Of a stretch of DNA of 64,000 nucleotides, positions 24,218 to 33,769 are shown one piece after another. A program made the translations under genes and the position numbers. This DNA comes from Pseudomonas sp. Q1-7 (GTDB lineage: Bacteria > Pseudomonadota > Gammaproteobacteria > Pseudomonadales > Pseudomonadaceae): positions 3,178,501-3,242,500 of the forward strand of contig NZ_CP116304.1 in assembly GCF_028010285.1 (NCBI RefSeq), written 5' to 3'. Positions within the stretch are counted from its first letter, which is position 1. Each line of letters begins with the position of its first letter. Below the pieces are notes generated by a model, which had not been told where the DNA came from, searched no databases, and was given only the letters and a program-made list of their open reading frames with translations.

Positions 24218-24592
24218 TCACTTGCTACGTTTCGCCTTGCCGCCCGGCTGGATGAGGTTGTCGCGCAGCGCCGCAATCGCCTTCTGCATCTGCACGAACT
24301 CATCCGGCATCAGGCCGGTGGAGGCGTTGAGGCCGGTTTCCAGGCGCCGCTCCCGCAGCTCCCGGCCTGCCTTCGTCAGGTTGACCCGCACCTGGCGCTC
24401 GTCCTGGGGGTCGCGCTGCCGATTGACCAAGCCCATTGCCTCCAGCTTCTTCAGGATCGGCGTGAGCGTGTTCGATTCGAGGTAGAGCTTTTCCCCCAGG
24501 CTGCTGACGGTCTGGTTGTCTTCCTCCCACATCGCCACGACGGTGATGTACTGGGTATAGGTCAACCCGAGCTGATGTCTTGAACAACCCGA
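24218..24592 (-). pseudogene. MarR/OhrR-type regulator lacking its N-terminus
   Basis: The frame encodes about the last 115 residues of a MarR regulator: LGLTYTQYITVVAMWEEDN, the recognition region SLGEKLYLESNTLTPILKKL and the wing DERQVRVNLTKAGRELR. The family normally has 30-40 more residues in front (first dimerisation helix, which in OhrR holds the redox Cys). Here a TAG stop is met ten codons upstream of the only plausible start (TTG at 24565), with no homologous sequence in other frames. Dimerisation would be impaired, so I read it as a decayed gene; a short functional variant is less likely. Confidence 0.65.
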
Positions 24593-24632
24593 CTACAGAT
24601 CGCATGCGAGTCTATCGGTCGTGCCTCATCGT

Positions 24633-25061
24633 CTAGGATGCGCCTCCGACCGCCCGCTTCGCCGTATTGAACGCCACGGCTGCGAGAATCAGTCCCTTCA
24701 ACGCCGGCTCGTCGATCACGTCGCCCTCATGGAGGTCGATGGCGCGCCGGGTGCTGCCTTCGAGGCTGGCGTTGAACAGTCCCGCGGGGTCGTCCAGCGC
24801 GGCGCCCCTGGCGAAGGTCAGTTTCACCGCTTGCTTGTAGGTTTCGCCGGTGCAGACGATGCCGGCATGCGACCACACCGGCACACCCCGCCACTTCCAT
24901 TCTTCGACGATATCCGGGTCGGCCTGCCTGATGACCGCCCGGACCCGCGCGAGCAGCTCACCCCGCCAGTCCCCCAATTCCGCGATTCTTGCGTCGATCA
25001 GCCGGGCGACTGCATCCGCCGACGCCCCCGCGTGCGTGTCATGGATGTCTTTTTTTGCCAT
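24633..25061 (-). CDS. DUF1801 domain protein (YdhG-like)
   Basis: A 142-residue cytoplasmic protein of the DUF1801 family, recognised by the motifs WKWRGVPVWSHAG, VKLTFARGAAL and LFNASLEGSTRRAIDL. The fold is SCP/YdhG-like; the biochemical role is unknown. It lies 71 bp downstream of the isochorismatase gene on the same strand and may be co-transcribed. Confidence 0.85.
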   Translation of the reverse strand: MAKKDIHDTHAGASADAVARLIDARIAELGDWRGELLARVRAVIRQADPDIVEEWKWRGVPVWSHAGIVCTGETYKQAVKLTFARGAALDDPAGLFNASLEGSTRRAIDLHEGDVIDEPALKGLILAAVAFNTAKRAVGGAS

Positions 25062-25132
25062 GGTCGGATTCCTTTTCCTGCATGATCACTCGCCCGCCAG
25101 CCCGATGGCGGCGGGCCAATCGAGGGTGGCCG

Positions 25133-25672
25133 TCACGCCTCCATCCACACCGCCTGCGCCGGGACCACCTGCACCCGCACACCGAAGCTCGAGATGCTGC
25201 CAAGCACCGCATTGTGGTGGGCGATGATCTGTGCCGCCGGCAAGACGGCGTTGTCTTGGGTGGAATGGGCATCCGCCGGCAGCACCACCGCATAACCCAG
25301 CGCCAGGGCGCGGCGCACAGTCGTGTCGACGCAGTAGTCGGTCTGCAGGCCGCAGACGATCAGGCGCTCCACGCCGCACTGCTGAAGCACCCCTTGCAGT
25401 TCGGTGTTGTGAAAGGCGTCGGGAGTGGTCTTGCGCAGACGGATATCCTGCGGCGCAACGGCCAGGTCATCCGCCAGTTGCCAGTTGTCGCAGCCGTACT
25501 GGAAATCGCCTGTAGGCTCTTCATGCTGAATGACCACGACGGGAATGCCGACGGCGCGCGCCCTGTCACCAAGGCCATTGATCGCGCCGATCACCCGGTC
25601 GATCTCAAAGGCGGCGTACTGGCCGGCGCTGATGGCGCGCTGGACGTCGATGATGAGCAAGGCGGTGGTCAT
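25133..25672 (-). CDS. Isochorismatase-family cysteine hydrolase
   Basis: A 179-residue alpha/beta hydrolase starting MTTALLIIDVQRAISAG. The catalytic triad of the family is visible: Asp in LLIIDVQ, Lys in IRLRKTTPDAF, and Cys in CGLQTDYCVDTTVRRA. Members hydrolyse amides such as nicotinamide or cleave isochorismate; no neighbour suggests which. Upstream open codons (to 25771) lack a ribosome site. Confidence 0.88.
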   Translation of the reverse strand: MTTALLIIDVQRAISAGQYAAFEIDRVIGAINGLGDRARAVGIPVVVIQHEEPTGDFQYGCDNWQLADDLAVAPQDIRLRKTTPDAFHNTELQGVLQQCGVERLIVCGLQTDYCVDTTVRRALALGYAVVLPADAHSTQDNAVLPAAQIIAHHNAVLGSISSFGVRVQVVPAQAVWMEA

Positions 25673-25775
25673 GGGGAGTGCTCCGTGCACGAGAAAAACC
25701 AGGAGATTAAGACGGCGTTGGAATTGGCGCCAGCGGGTTGAGGAGAAGACCGACCTCAGCCGCGCGGTCAAGATT

Positions 25776-26045
25776 CGTTGGGTTTCGTTCCTCTACCCAA
25801 CCTACGACGCTGTCAATGCCATCCCGCGTGGTTGGCTGATTCCCTGTAGGTGGGTGCGGGCCACGCTGGTCCGAGGAGCGTGGCCTAACGCGCGCTCAAC
25901 CCACGCCCACTATCTGCCAGAACAGGAAGCTCGCCTGGGTGGGGCAAATCCCAAGCTCGAAGCCCACTCGGCAATCAGCCAGAGGCAGAATCCCAAGCCC
26001 CCTCACGCCATCTTGCCAATCCAGTGTGAAGTCGCCGCCCGTCGG
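25776..26045. repeat. Partial copies of dispersed intergenic elements
   Basis: The 500-bp gap 25673-26174 has no supported gene. It holds TTGGGTTTCGTTCCTCTACC (family of the elements at 1941 and 57907), a hairpin GGCCACGCTGG...GAGCGTGGCC near 25858-25886, and a stretch at about 25925-26030 (GCCCACTCGGCAATCAGCCA, TTGCCAATCCAGTGTG). That stretch matches the composite repeat at 57715-57782. Confidence 0.6.
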
Positions 26046-26174
26046 CTAGCACCTCATCGCCCAGGCAACCCTGTCGAATCACGACTACCTGTATCGACTC
26101 TCAATCAGGCCTACCGGACGAATCGGTCCGGCCACTTCCCATCGACCGAATGGAATCCAGACAGGAGATCGATC

Positions 26175-26528
26175 ATGACCTATGTAGATGGCTTCGTAGT
26201 CGCCGTCCCCACCGCCCAGCGCGAGGCCTACCGCAAGGTGGCCGAAATGGCGGCCGGGGTGTTCAAGGAATGTGGCGCCCTCAGCATCGTCGAATGCTGG
26301 GGCGACGACGTGCCCGAGGGCAAGGTGACTTCCTTTCCGATGGCGGTGCAGCTCAAGGAAGACGAGACCGTGGTGTTCTCCTGGATCACCTGGCCTTCAA
26401 AGCAGGTTCGGGATACCGGCATGCAGAAGGCGATGGAAGACCCGAGGATGAAACCCGACCCGAGCACCATGCCCTTTGATGGACAGCGGATGATCTATGG
26501 CGGGTTTGAAGTGCTGGTGAGTGCCTGA
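26175..26528 (+). CDS. DUF1428 family protein (YbaA-like)
   Basis: A 117-residue protein of the DUF1428 family with ferredoxin-like alpha-beta fold. Typical stretches are YVDGFVVAVPTAQREAYRK, ECWGDDVPEGKVTSFP and MPFDGQRMIYGGFE. ATG 26175 has a CAGGAG site upstream. Function unknown. Followed by an intergenic inverted repeat. Confidence 0.88.
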   Translation: MTYVDGFVVAVPTAQREAYRKVAEMAAGVFKECGALSIVECWGDDVPEGKVTSFPMAVQLKEDETVVFSWITWPSKQVRDTGMQKAMEDPRMKPDPSTMPFDGQRMIYGGFEVLVSA

Positions 26529-26559
26529 GGTGGGCTGAATCTGGCGGTGGCACCAACCC

Positions 26560-26658
26560 TGTGGGAGCGATTTCAATCGCGATACAGGTCGCAGACCTGC
26601 CTTACCAGCTCCGTCGGGACGGCTGCGCCGTCCTTTCGCGAATGAATTCGCTCCCACA
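26560..26658. repeat. Full GTGGGAGCGA inverted-repeat element
   Basis: TGTGGGAGCGA (26560) and TCGCTCCCACA (ending 26658) are inverted ends of a 99-bp element with an internal hairpin (GGACGGCTGCGCCGTCC). It separates DUF1428 from the convergent T6SS tssA gene. Confidence 0.75.
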
Positions 26659-26686
26659 ACAGAAAGGTGCACCTCCGCGCTGACCG

Positions 26687-27766
26687 CTACTTCAACACCC
26701 CCAGCAGCTTCCACAGGCGGCGTGCTTCGCCGTCGGCGCTGATCAGTTCGTCCAGCAGGTTACTCAGGGGCTGGTTGCCCCATTCCACCGCGCGGCGGAT
26801 CACGTAGGGCACCGGGCTGTGGGGTTCGGTGCGGGCCAGGTAGTCGGCGATCAGCGCGAGCTGGCGGTAGGCATCCTCGCGACTGGCCGGTACTCCGGTG
26901 AAGACCGTCGTGGCTTCCGCTTCCGCGGCGATGGTCGGCTCCGGCGGGGCTTCAGGCGCTGGCGCCGCAACCGGCGGCGTGTGGGGGTGCATGGGCGTGA
27001 ACTCCTGCATGAGCGTGCGGATGGCGTTCAGGGTCTGCTGCAAGGGCGCAAGACTGGGCGCCAGGTCGCCGAGCCAGCCATCGCACCAGGCATCCAGGCG
27101 CGCCAGCTCGGCCAGGCTCGCGTCCATGGCCTGGCGAACCCGCGTGAAGCTGGCGGATGGCATTTGCCGCAGGGTTTCATCGAGCTTGCGTTGCTCCAGC
27201 CGCGCCGCCTCGGCGGAAACCTTGTCGGCCTTGCTGTCGCTGGCTTGCACCTGGCGTTGTTGCAGTTGCTGCCAGCCATGCAGGGTCAGGTGGGCCAGCT
27301 CGGAGTGATCGGCACCGAACAAGGGTGAGCGGGTCAGGATGATTTCTCCGTAGCGGCGCACCATCCATTCCAGGGGCGCCACGCGCCAGGAGCGGTCGTC
27401 CGCTTCCGGCTGCGGGTGCAACTCGTCCGGGTAACGCTCGCAGAGCCCCGCCAACAGCCCCAGGGCCGGCGCCAGACCGTCGAGGCCACTGCGCAGCAGC
27501 CAGGCTTCGCCAAGCCAGGCCGCGAGCATCAGGTCCTTGCTGCGTTCACGCAGCAGTTCGCTCGCCAAGGCCTCCACCGCCGCCCAGTCGCCCCGCTTGA
27601 GGTCGGCCTGCCAGACCCCGGCCGGCAGGCTGGCGTCGTCTTCCCGGCGCAGCTCGCGCAAGCGGTCCCAGGCCGGGTCGTAGCGCAGGCTGGGGCCGCA
27701 GGGTTCGGGGCCGGGGATGGGCGCCAGCAATTCGTTGGCAGGGCTTTCGGTCATCGGCAGGCTCAT
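26687..27766 (-). CDS. tssA: T6SS baseplate/cap protein TssA
   Basis: A 359-residue TssA, which organises baseplate assembly and sheath polymerisation. The N-terminal ImpA domain (about 10-130) includes PEPCGPSLRYDPAWDRL and WLGEAWLLRSGLDGLAPAL. A Pro/Ala-rich linker (about 255-290) and a C-terminal domain with SPVPYVIRRAVEWGNQPL follow. The start MSLPMTESP overlaps the tssM stop (ATGA). It is the last gene of the minus-strand T6SS operon. Confidence 0.9.
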   Translation of the reverse strand: MSLPMTESPANELLAPIPGPEPCGPSLRYDPAWDRLRELRREDDASLPAGVWQADLKRGDWAAVEALASELLRERSKDLMLAAWLGEAWLLRSGLDGLAPALGLLAGLCERYPDELHPQPEADDRSWRVAPLEWMVRRYGEIILTRSPLFGADHSELAHLTLHGWQQLQQRQVQASDSKADKVSAEAARLEQRKLDETLRQMPSASFTRVRQAMDASLAELARLDAWCDGWLGDLAPSLAPLQQTLNAIRTLMQEFTPMHPHTPPVAAPAPEAPPEPTIAAEAEATTVFTGVPASREDAYRQLALIADYLARTEPHSPVPYVIRRAVEWGNQPLSNLLDELISADGEARRLWKLLGVLK

Positions 27767-30700
27767 GGCGTCACCTCGGTGCTGACCAGAGACGTGGCGT
27801 GGCTTTCGCTGAACGGCGAGCGCGGCGCCTTCACCGGCAACGGCTGGATCGACAGCGGCAGCTTGCCACCCTGGGTCATCAGCGACAGGCGCATGAACAT
27901 CAAGGCCTGCTGGTTGCCACCGGGGGCGCCACGCACCGGCACCTGCAGCGTCAGGGGGAAGTCGGTGTAGTCCATGCTCGGCTGCCGCTGCAGTACCACA
28001 TGGGCGCGCATCAGCCGCAGCAGCGCCCAGGGCCCGCGGTATTCCCAGCCGGCCTCCAGGTCGGCCACGGCCATGCTCGGCTGCAGCGGATCGATGCTCG
28101 GCCGCTGGCTGCCGTCCTTGGCCCAGCGCAGCAGGAGTTGCATCGGGTCGCCGACGCCCCAGCGCAGGCGCTGCGACTCCCCGGGGTAAACGATCTGTTT
28201 GTCGCCGGCGTGCAGGCCCCAGGCGATGACCTGATCGGCGCCGCGCTCGTCGTCGCGGTCGGTCCTCCAGCGCACGTCCAGCTCGACGCCCAGGGCGCCG
28301 GACGGATCGCGCACGAACAGCGGCCCCAGCCAGGTGCGCGCCTGTTTCAAGCGGGCAAGGAAATCCTCCGCCGCCGGCCGGTCGCCGGCCCGGCTCCACT
28401 TCAGGCCCTCTTCGGCCTGCGCCAGGCGACTGTCGATCAGCTCCACCAGGTGCTGCACCCGCGCCGGGTCGGCATCCTCTGCCTGCAGGCTGTAGGCAAA
28501 CGGAAAGCGGTCCGCCAGGTACTGGTTGAAGTAGTCCGCCAGGTCGTGCCAGGCCAGCGCCGCACGCTGCTGCTGCAACTGGTTGCAGCGCTGCGCGGCC
28601 TGGTCGCGCAGGATCCGGGTGCGTCGCGCCAGGTCACCGGTGCCGCTGGACAGGGTCGCAGTGGCCAGCACCTGGGTGCAGGAGCCCAGGTCCATGTCGA
28701 TGAAATCGCGGCTCACCAACTGCTCGAACAACGCCGGCGAACTGGTGGGGTTCTGCGCCTTGTACTTGGCCATTTCGTCACTGAGGCTGGCCAGGCGTGC
28801 CACCCGGTCCCGTTCGGCGCCGGACAACCCGTGCTGCTCGCGCAGCCAGGCCAGGGGCGGTGCGGCACTCTCGCTGCTGGCGAGGATGACCTCGAACTGC
28901 CCGCCCAGGCTGTGCTTCAGGTCCGCCACGTCGCTGGCGCGGAACAGCAGCAGGCCCAGGTTGCGGCTGCCGTCCCACTGCTGAATGTCGAAGCGCTGGG
29001 TGAACACGGGCAAGGCGTCGATGCCGGCCAGGGCCGAATCGACATCGCTCATGGCCATGCGGTTCAGTTGACTGCGCAGGGCACCGGCCAGGTCCGTGCG
29101 ATTCAGTGCCAGCAGGGCGTTGAGCACCTGCCCGGCCTGATCCACCGGTACATCGAAGGCCTTGCCGGCGCTGCCCTGTGGGCCCGGGGTGGAGGCGCCG
29201 AGGCTCGACCAGATGGCTCGCGCGGCCGCTTCACCGGCGGCCTTGAGCAGGCCTTCACGGTAATCCGGAGGAATCTGCGCCAGCTCCTGGCCGACGAACG
29301 CGTGGTAGCTGTCGACGACGTTCTGCGCCTCGGCCAGTGCGCGCGCATCGACATGACGCAGGGCTCGGACATCGGGCTCGACGGCGTCCCGGCGCAAGGC
29401 CACCACGACGAAATCGCGCTTGAGCAGGCCCTTGATCGCCTTGGCCAAGGCGCCGATGTGTTCCTGCAGCATCAGGGTGCCGCCGGCCTGACGCTGCAGG
29501 AGGTTGGCGCGCGAGCCGACGCCGGCGATCCACTGCCCGTGGAAACCCTTGCGCAGGCGGCCGGCCTCGGCGTTGAGGTTCTGTTCCACCGCAGGCCCCA
29601 GCAGGCTGCTCTGGCGCACGGTTTCCATCAGGTTGCGGTAACCCGGCACCAGTTCCTCGCCGTTGCTGTGGCTCCAGGCGGAATTGGTCAGGGCGATCAG
29701 GTCTTCCAGGTTGTCGATCAGGCTGTTGATCTCTTCCAGCTCGGCCAGCGTGTTGCCCTGCCCACCCCGCAGGCTGTCGAGGTGCAGCTTGAGGTAGCCC
29801 GCCGGGCGCACGAAGTTCTCGGCAAGGAAGTACTGGGTCAACCAGAGTTTCATCAGGGCCTGGAACTGCTCGCTCAAGGGTTGGCGCCGGGCCTGCAGGT
29901 CGAGCGGCGCCAGCCCCGGCCCACCCAGGCCGCGCAGGGCGCGATCGTAGTAGGCGCGGCGACGCAGGTCGGCGCTGTTGAGTTCCAGCCCCAGAGCGCT
30001 GTTGCCCAGCTGTACCAGCGGCTCCAACACACCCTTGTCGCCGGAGAGGACATCGGCGAACAGGCGGTTCTGCTGCTCCAGGGCGGCGGCGCCATAGGCC
30101 AGGTTGCGCGCCTTGACGTAATTCGGCCACTCCTCGGGCTGCTCGCCTTCGACCTGGGTGCGCCGGTCGCCGATGCGGATCGCCAGCAGCCTGTCCAGCT
30201 CCCCGCGCTGCATCTGCGCCAGGGGATGCAGGGCCTCGCTACGCGCCATGGCGCGCAGGACCTTGTCCATGCGCCCGTCGAGGTCGGAGAACCAGGACGT
30301 GGGAAAAACCAGCGAATCGAAGTGCCAGCGCGGCGCATCCTGCAACAGGCGCCAGAACCCCAGCAGGTTGCGCCGCGCCTGCTCCTCGCTGCGCGCCGGG
30401 TCCTTGAACGCCACATGGTTGTTCTGCGCCACCTGCAGCACGCGGGTCAGCTCGCGGGCGTCGCGCTGGCCGTCATGCCAGACCCAGAGCATCCCCAGCA
30501 GCCAGAAGGCGCCGATAACGGCCGCCGTGCCGGCGATCACCTTCTGCCAGCGCTGGCGCAGGCGCAGGATACGCGGCACCGCCTGGGCGAGCCCCTGTTC
30601 GGCGAGGAAGCGCTGGCCCCACAGCGAACGCGCGAACACCCCGCGCGCTGGCGGCAGGTCCTGGCTGGCGAGCTCCCAGGGATCGGCGTCGCCGGCGAAG

Positions 30701-31584
30701 ACCTGCGCCGAGCTGAAGTAGAGCCCCCGCAGGCGGGGCGCCTCGCCTTGGGCGTTGCCCTGGAACACCGGTTCCAGCAGCGCCCGCAGCTCGCCCCGCA
30801 GGCCGTCCAGTTCGCCAGGCAGGCGGTAGAGGTCTTCGCCGAGTTCACCCTTGAGGGCGCCGATTTCGAGAATCGCCGCCTGCAGCCCCTGGATCACCTG
30901 GTCCAGCGCATCGTCCAGCCAGTAGCCCTGCCAGCCCGCTTCCAGGGCATGGGGCGAGGACCAGCCCAGGGCCCGCTCATGGCCGTCCTCCGGCAAGGCG
31001 GCCACCAGTTCCTGGAAGCCCGGCAACTCCTCCAGGCCGGTAACCAGCACATGCACCGGCAGGCTCAGCCCCAGGCGCTGCAACAGCTCGCCGAAGCGCC
31101 GACGCACGGCGATGGCGTCAGCCGCCAGTTGCCCATTGTCCAGCAGCCGCGCCAGCGGGAGGGTCCAGATCACGCCGTCCAGCGGGCGCTGCCCGCGCAG
31201 CCGCAGCAGCATGCCAAGCAGGCGGCGCCAGGCGAAGGCCGGGGCAGTGCCGCCCTCCTCCGGCAGGAACAGCCCCTGGGGCACCACCAGCAACGAGCCG
31301 TCCGGGTCGGCCCACCAGCGGCCGAACCAGGCCGGGCGCCCGACCGGGGCCAGTTGCCAGTCACTACAGAGCTGCCCGCCTTCCCGTGGGTCGCCCACCA
31401 GCAACAGCCAGGGCGTCTGATAGCGGTCGTGACTGCCCTGGTCGTGCTCCATCTTGCGCACGGCCGTGTAGAACGTGCGGATCGCCGCGCCGGACTGGGT
31501 GCGCAGCCACCAGAAGAGCGCGGCCAGCGCCAGCAGGAGCAGCAGCACGGCCAGCACGATCAGCGCGATGGCGAAGCCGCTCAT
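27763..31584 (-). CDS. tssM: T6SS inner-membrane complex protein TssM (IcmF)
   Basis: Large 1273-residue core component of the T6SS membrane complex. Two N-terminal TM helices are expected in the family; one is clear at 4-27, another at about 370-390 (VIGAFWLLGMLWVW), followed by the long periplasmic region that contacts TssJ. The cytoplasmic NTPase-like domain is present, but the Walker A site is not: where family members have GxxGxGKT, this protein reads VGDPREGGQ (63-71), with no Lys. The start at MSGFAIALIV overlaps tssL by ATGA. Confidence 0.92.
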   Translation of the reverse strand: MSGFAIALIVLAVLLLLLALAALFWWLRTQSGAAIRTFYTAVRKMEHDQGSHDRYQTPWLLLVGDPREGGQLCSDWQLAPVGRPAWFGRWWADPDGSLLVVPQGLFLPEEGGTAPAFAWRRLLGMLLRLRGQRPLDGVIWTLPLARLLDNGQLAADAIAVRRRFGELLQRLGLSLPVHVLVTGLEELPGFQELVAALPEDGHERALGWSSPHALEAGWQGYWLDDALDQVIQGLQAAILEIGALKGELGEDLYRLPGELDGLRGELRALLEPVFQGNAQGEAPRLRGLYFSSAQVFAGDADPWELASQDLPPARGVFARSLWGQRFLAEQGLAQAVPRILRLRQRWQKVIAGTAAVIGAFWLLGMLWVWHDGQRDARELTRVLQVAQNNHVAFKDPARSEEQARRNLLGFWRLLQDAPRWHFDSLVFPTSWFSDLDGRMDKVLRAMARSEALHPLAQMQRGELDRLLAIRIGDRRTQVEGEQPEEWPNYVKARNLAYGAAALEQQNRLFADVLSGDKGVLEPLVQLGNSALGLELNSADLRRRAYYDRALRGLGGPGLAPLDLQARRQPLSEQFQALMKLWLTQYFLAENFVRPAGYLKLHLDSLRGGQGNTLAELEEINSLIDNLEDLIALTNSAWSHSNGEELVPGYRNLMETVRQSSLLGPAVEQNLNAEAGRLRKGFHGQWIAGVGSRANLLQRQAGGTLMLQEHIGALAKAIKGLLKRDFVVVALRRDAVEPDVRALRHVDARALAEAQNVVDSYHAFVGQELAQIPPDYREGLLKAAGEAAARAIWSSLGASTPGPQGSAGKAFDVPVDQAGQVLNALLALNRTDLAGALRSQLNRMAMSDVDSALAGIDALPVFTQRFDIQQWDGSRNLGLLLFRASDVADLKHSLGGQFEVILASSESAAPPLAWLREQHGLSGAERDRVARLASLSDEMAKYKAQNPTSSPALFEQLVSRDFIDMDLGSCTQVLATATLSSGTGDLARRTRILRDQAAQRCNQLQQQRAALAWHDLADYFNQYLADRFPFAYSLQAEDADPARVQHLVELIDSRLAQAEEGLKWSRAGDRPAAEDFLARLKQARTWLGPLFVRDPSGALGVELDVRWRTDRDDERGADQVIAWGLHAGDKQIVYPGESQRLRWGVGDPMQLLLRWAKDGSQRPSIDPLQPSMAVADLEAGWEYRGPWALLRLMRAHVVLQRQPSMDYTDFPLTLQVPVRGAPGGNQQALMFMRLSLMTQGGKLPLSIQPLPVKAPRSPFSESHATSLVSTEVTP

Positions 31585-32351
31585 TCCGCGGACTCCCCGT
31601 CTTCCAGGGTCACCGACAGGTGCAGGACGGGGTCCAGTTCGGCCTGGATATCCCGCCACAGCCAGTGCCCCAGGGCGGTCAGCAGCAGCGCGCAGCCGAG
31701 GATCGCCAGCCCCAGGCGCAGCCCATCCGGCAACGCCCGGCGCAGGGGCAGGCGCAGCGGCGCCGCCCGCGTCGGGCGTTCGAGGCTGTGCAGGGCGCCG
31801 CTGCTGACGGGCTCGCGCTGCCAGGCGAAGGTGAACAGTGCCTGCCGCCAGCGTTCGTGGGTGGCCTGGCCGCGCTCGCCGCGCAGTTGCCCACGGAAAC
31901 CGAGTACCAGGCATTGCAGATAGACGTTGGCCAGGTCGCGCGTGGCCGGCGCACGCTCCTTGAGCAGACCACGGATGGCCATGGGCAGGCGCTCTCCGGC
32001 ATTGCGCGAGCCGTACAGGCGCGCCTCCAGCGGCCGCTCCTGCCAGGCCAGGTGCCCCGCCCAGTTGCCGAACAGCAGGGTCTCATCCAGCAGGGCGACG
32101 AAGGCATAGACCATCGCCTTGACCTGGGCCGCCGCCGGCTCGCCGACACTGGCGAACGCGCTGCGCCAGAGGCGGCGGACGATGCGGGTGGCGGTCTCGG
32201 CGGTGCGCTCCACCAACTGGCCGTCGCTGTCGTCGGCGTCCTCCAGCTCATCCCAGGCATCGCGCCATTCCAGCCAGGCCTGGCGGAAGGCAAGACTCAG
32301 GGGCGCCTCGCCGAACTCCGGCGGATACAGGGCCACACTCCTTTCCGACAT
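31581..32351 (-). CDS. tssL: T6SS inner-membrane protein TssL (DotU)
   Basis: A 256-residue DotU-family protein. The cytoplasmic helical domain has the family signature FVALLDETLLFGNWAG and LLFGFRGQL-like LVLGFRGQLRG. The single C-terminal anchor (about 212-232; LGLAILGCALLLTALGHWLW) is followed by a short periplasmic tail and no OmpA-type peptidoglycan-binding domain. It pairs with TssM in the membrane complex and lies 18 bp after tssK. Confidence 0.9.
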   Translation of the reverse strand: MSERSVALYPPEFGEAPLSLAFRQAWLEWRDAWDELEDADDSDGQLVERTAETATRIVRRLWRSAFASVGEPAAAQVKAMVYAFVALLDETLLFGNWAGHLAWQERPLEARLYGSRNAGERLPMAIRGLLKERAPATRDLANVYLQCLVLGFRGQLRGERGQATHERWRQALFTFAWQREPVSSGALHSLERPTRAAPLRLPLRRALPDGLRLGLAILGCALLLTALGHWLWRDIQAELDPVLHLSVTLEDGESAE

Positions 32352-32369
32352 GTGCGCATCCTTGGCTGG

Positions 32370-33704
32370 TCAGACGAATTCATGTGCGTTGGCGACGAAC
32401 AGCACCACTTGCCAGGGGCCCACCAGGGCGGCCTGGCCGGGCACCACGAGGCTCAGCTTCTGCTCAGGGTCGAACCATTCGCCGGCAGCCTGGATCACGA
32501 ACAGCCGGGTGTCCTCCCCGACGCTGTAGGCGACCTGTTCGGCGCGGCTCATGGACTGGTGCGCCAGCCCGCTCATGCGCTGGCGGGCCAGGGTGGGGAC
32601 ATGCTCCTGGGAGGCGATGATGGCCTGCCCCAGCCAGAAGAACGCCGCCTGCTCGCCGGCGCCCGCCGGCATGCGCAGGCCGATCACCAGGCGCTGGCGG
32701 CGCGCCTCGGTATCCGGCAACTGGATGGTGAAGCCCTGTTCCGTCTGCTCGAAGGTCAGGCAGCGGTAGCCCACCCGCACGCGGGTCAGCGCATTCTCCA
32801 GCCAGTCGAGGACTTCGTCGTAGCCACGTTTCAGGTCGAGGAAATCCAGCGGGGCGAACGCCGGCACCCCCGCCACCGGGTCCAGGGCGCACCAGGCACC
32901 GGCCATCCCCACCAGCAGCCCGTGCAGGCGATCCGGTGCGGCCACGCGGCTGTTCAGCGCCGCCTCCACTTCCGGCAGGCGGGACCAGAGGGCGGCGAGC
33001 TGGCGACGCACTTCCACCATGTCGTCGTGGTTGCCCGCCTGCTCGGCCTGGCGCAGGCGCCCGGCGAGGAACAGGCACTTCTCCCGGCTGCGGGCGCAGA
33101 GCGCCGCGACGGCGCGGCCGAGCACGGATTCGGGAAGGATGCGCGGGGTAGGCGCGACGTAGGACTGGCGGACGAAACCGCCGCCCTCCTTGGCTATCCG
33201 CAGCAGCGGCAGGCACACCGAATCGGCGCGGCCGCTTTCGGTCACCAGGCGCGCCGCCGGGCGCCAGACCAGGATCGGCTCGGGGTGTTCGCCACTGGCC
33301 AGGTCCGGCACCGCCTCGCCCACCGCCGATTGCAGGCGCCCGCGCAGGGGCAGCACCTGGCCACTGCGGCCGAGCGGATTGACGGCGAGGAAGACGGTGG
33401 CGCTGGCGGTCGCGGACTGGCCGACGGCGGCGCTGACATCCAGCTCCAGCACCGTGCCGTCGCCCGGCTTCACGCTGACCGGCAAGCCATCGGGAAGGAT
33501 GGCCTCGAGGGCGAGCACACGCACCAGGCCGGCACTGAGCGCGGCGGGGTCGAGTTCAAGTTGGGAGATGCCCCAGAACCAGGGATTGCCGGCTTGGGCG
33601 AACTGGGCGGCGAGCACTTCCGCGCGCAACCCTTGCAACTGGAAATGCTGGGGCAGCAACTGCATGCCCTCGTGCCAGCACACCGCGTCAGGCAGAACTT
33701 TCAT
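32370..33704 (-). CDS. tssK: T6SS baseplate protein TssK
   Basis: A 444-residue TssK, which links the baseplate to the membrane complex. The N-terminal signature VCWHEGMQLLPQHFQLQ is diagnostic, and the rest follows the usual shoulder and head domain layout (GLRMPAGAGEQAAFFWLGQA in the C-terminal half). It has a GGGGAG ribosome site. Second gene of the minus-strand operon. Confidence 0.93.
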   Translation of the reverse strand: MKVLPDAVCWHEGMQLLPQHFQLQGLRAEVLAAQFAQAGNPWFWGISQLELDPAALSAGLVRVLALEAILPDGLPVSVKPGDGTVLELDVSAAVGQSATASATVFLAVNPLGRSGQVLPLRGRLQSAVGEAVPDLASGEHPEPILVWRPAARLVTESGRADSVCLPLLRIAKEGGGFVRQSYVAPTPRILPESVLGRAVAALCARSREKCLFLAGRLRQAEQAGNHDDMVEVRRQLAALWSRLPEVEAALNSRVAAPDRLHGLLVGMAGAWCALDPVAGVPAFAPLDFLDLKRGYDEVLDWLENALTRVRVGYRCLTFEQTEQGFTIQLPDTEARRQRLVIGLRMPAGAGEQAAFFWLGQAIIASQEHVPTLARQRMSGLAHQSMSRAEQVAYSVGEDTRLFVIQAAGEWFDPEQKLSLVVPGQAALVGPWQVVLFVANAHEFV

Positions 33705-33769
33705 ACCACTCCCCTTCGACGTCCAATGTTGTCGCGAGCGTGACGCCCCGTGGTTTCAGGGGCCCTTCG

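Noticed and set aside
27799-31923. Long open frame of more than 1300 codons on the plus strand opposite tssM
   Set aside because: It mirrors tssM codon structure, has no homology or ribosome site, and is the usual antisense shadow in GC-rich DNA.
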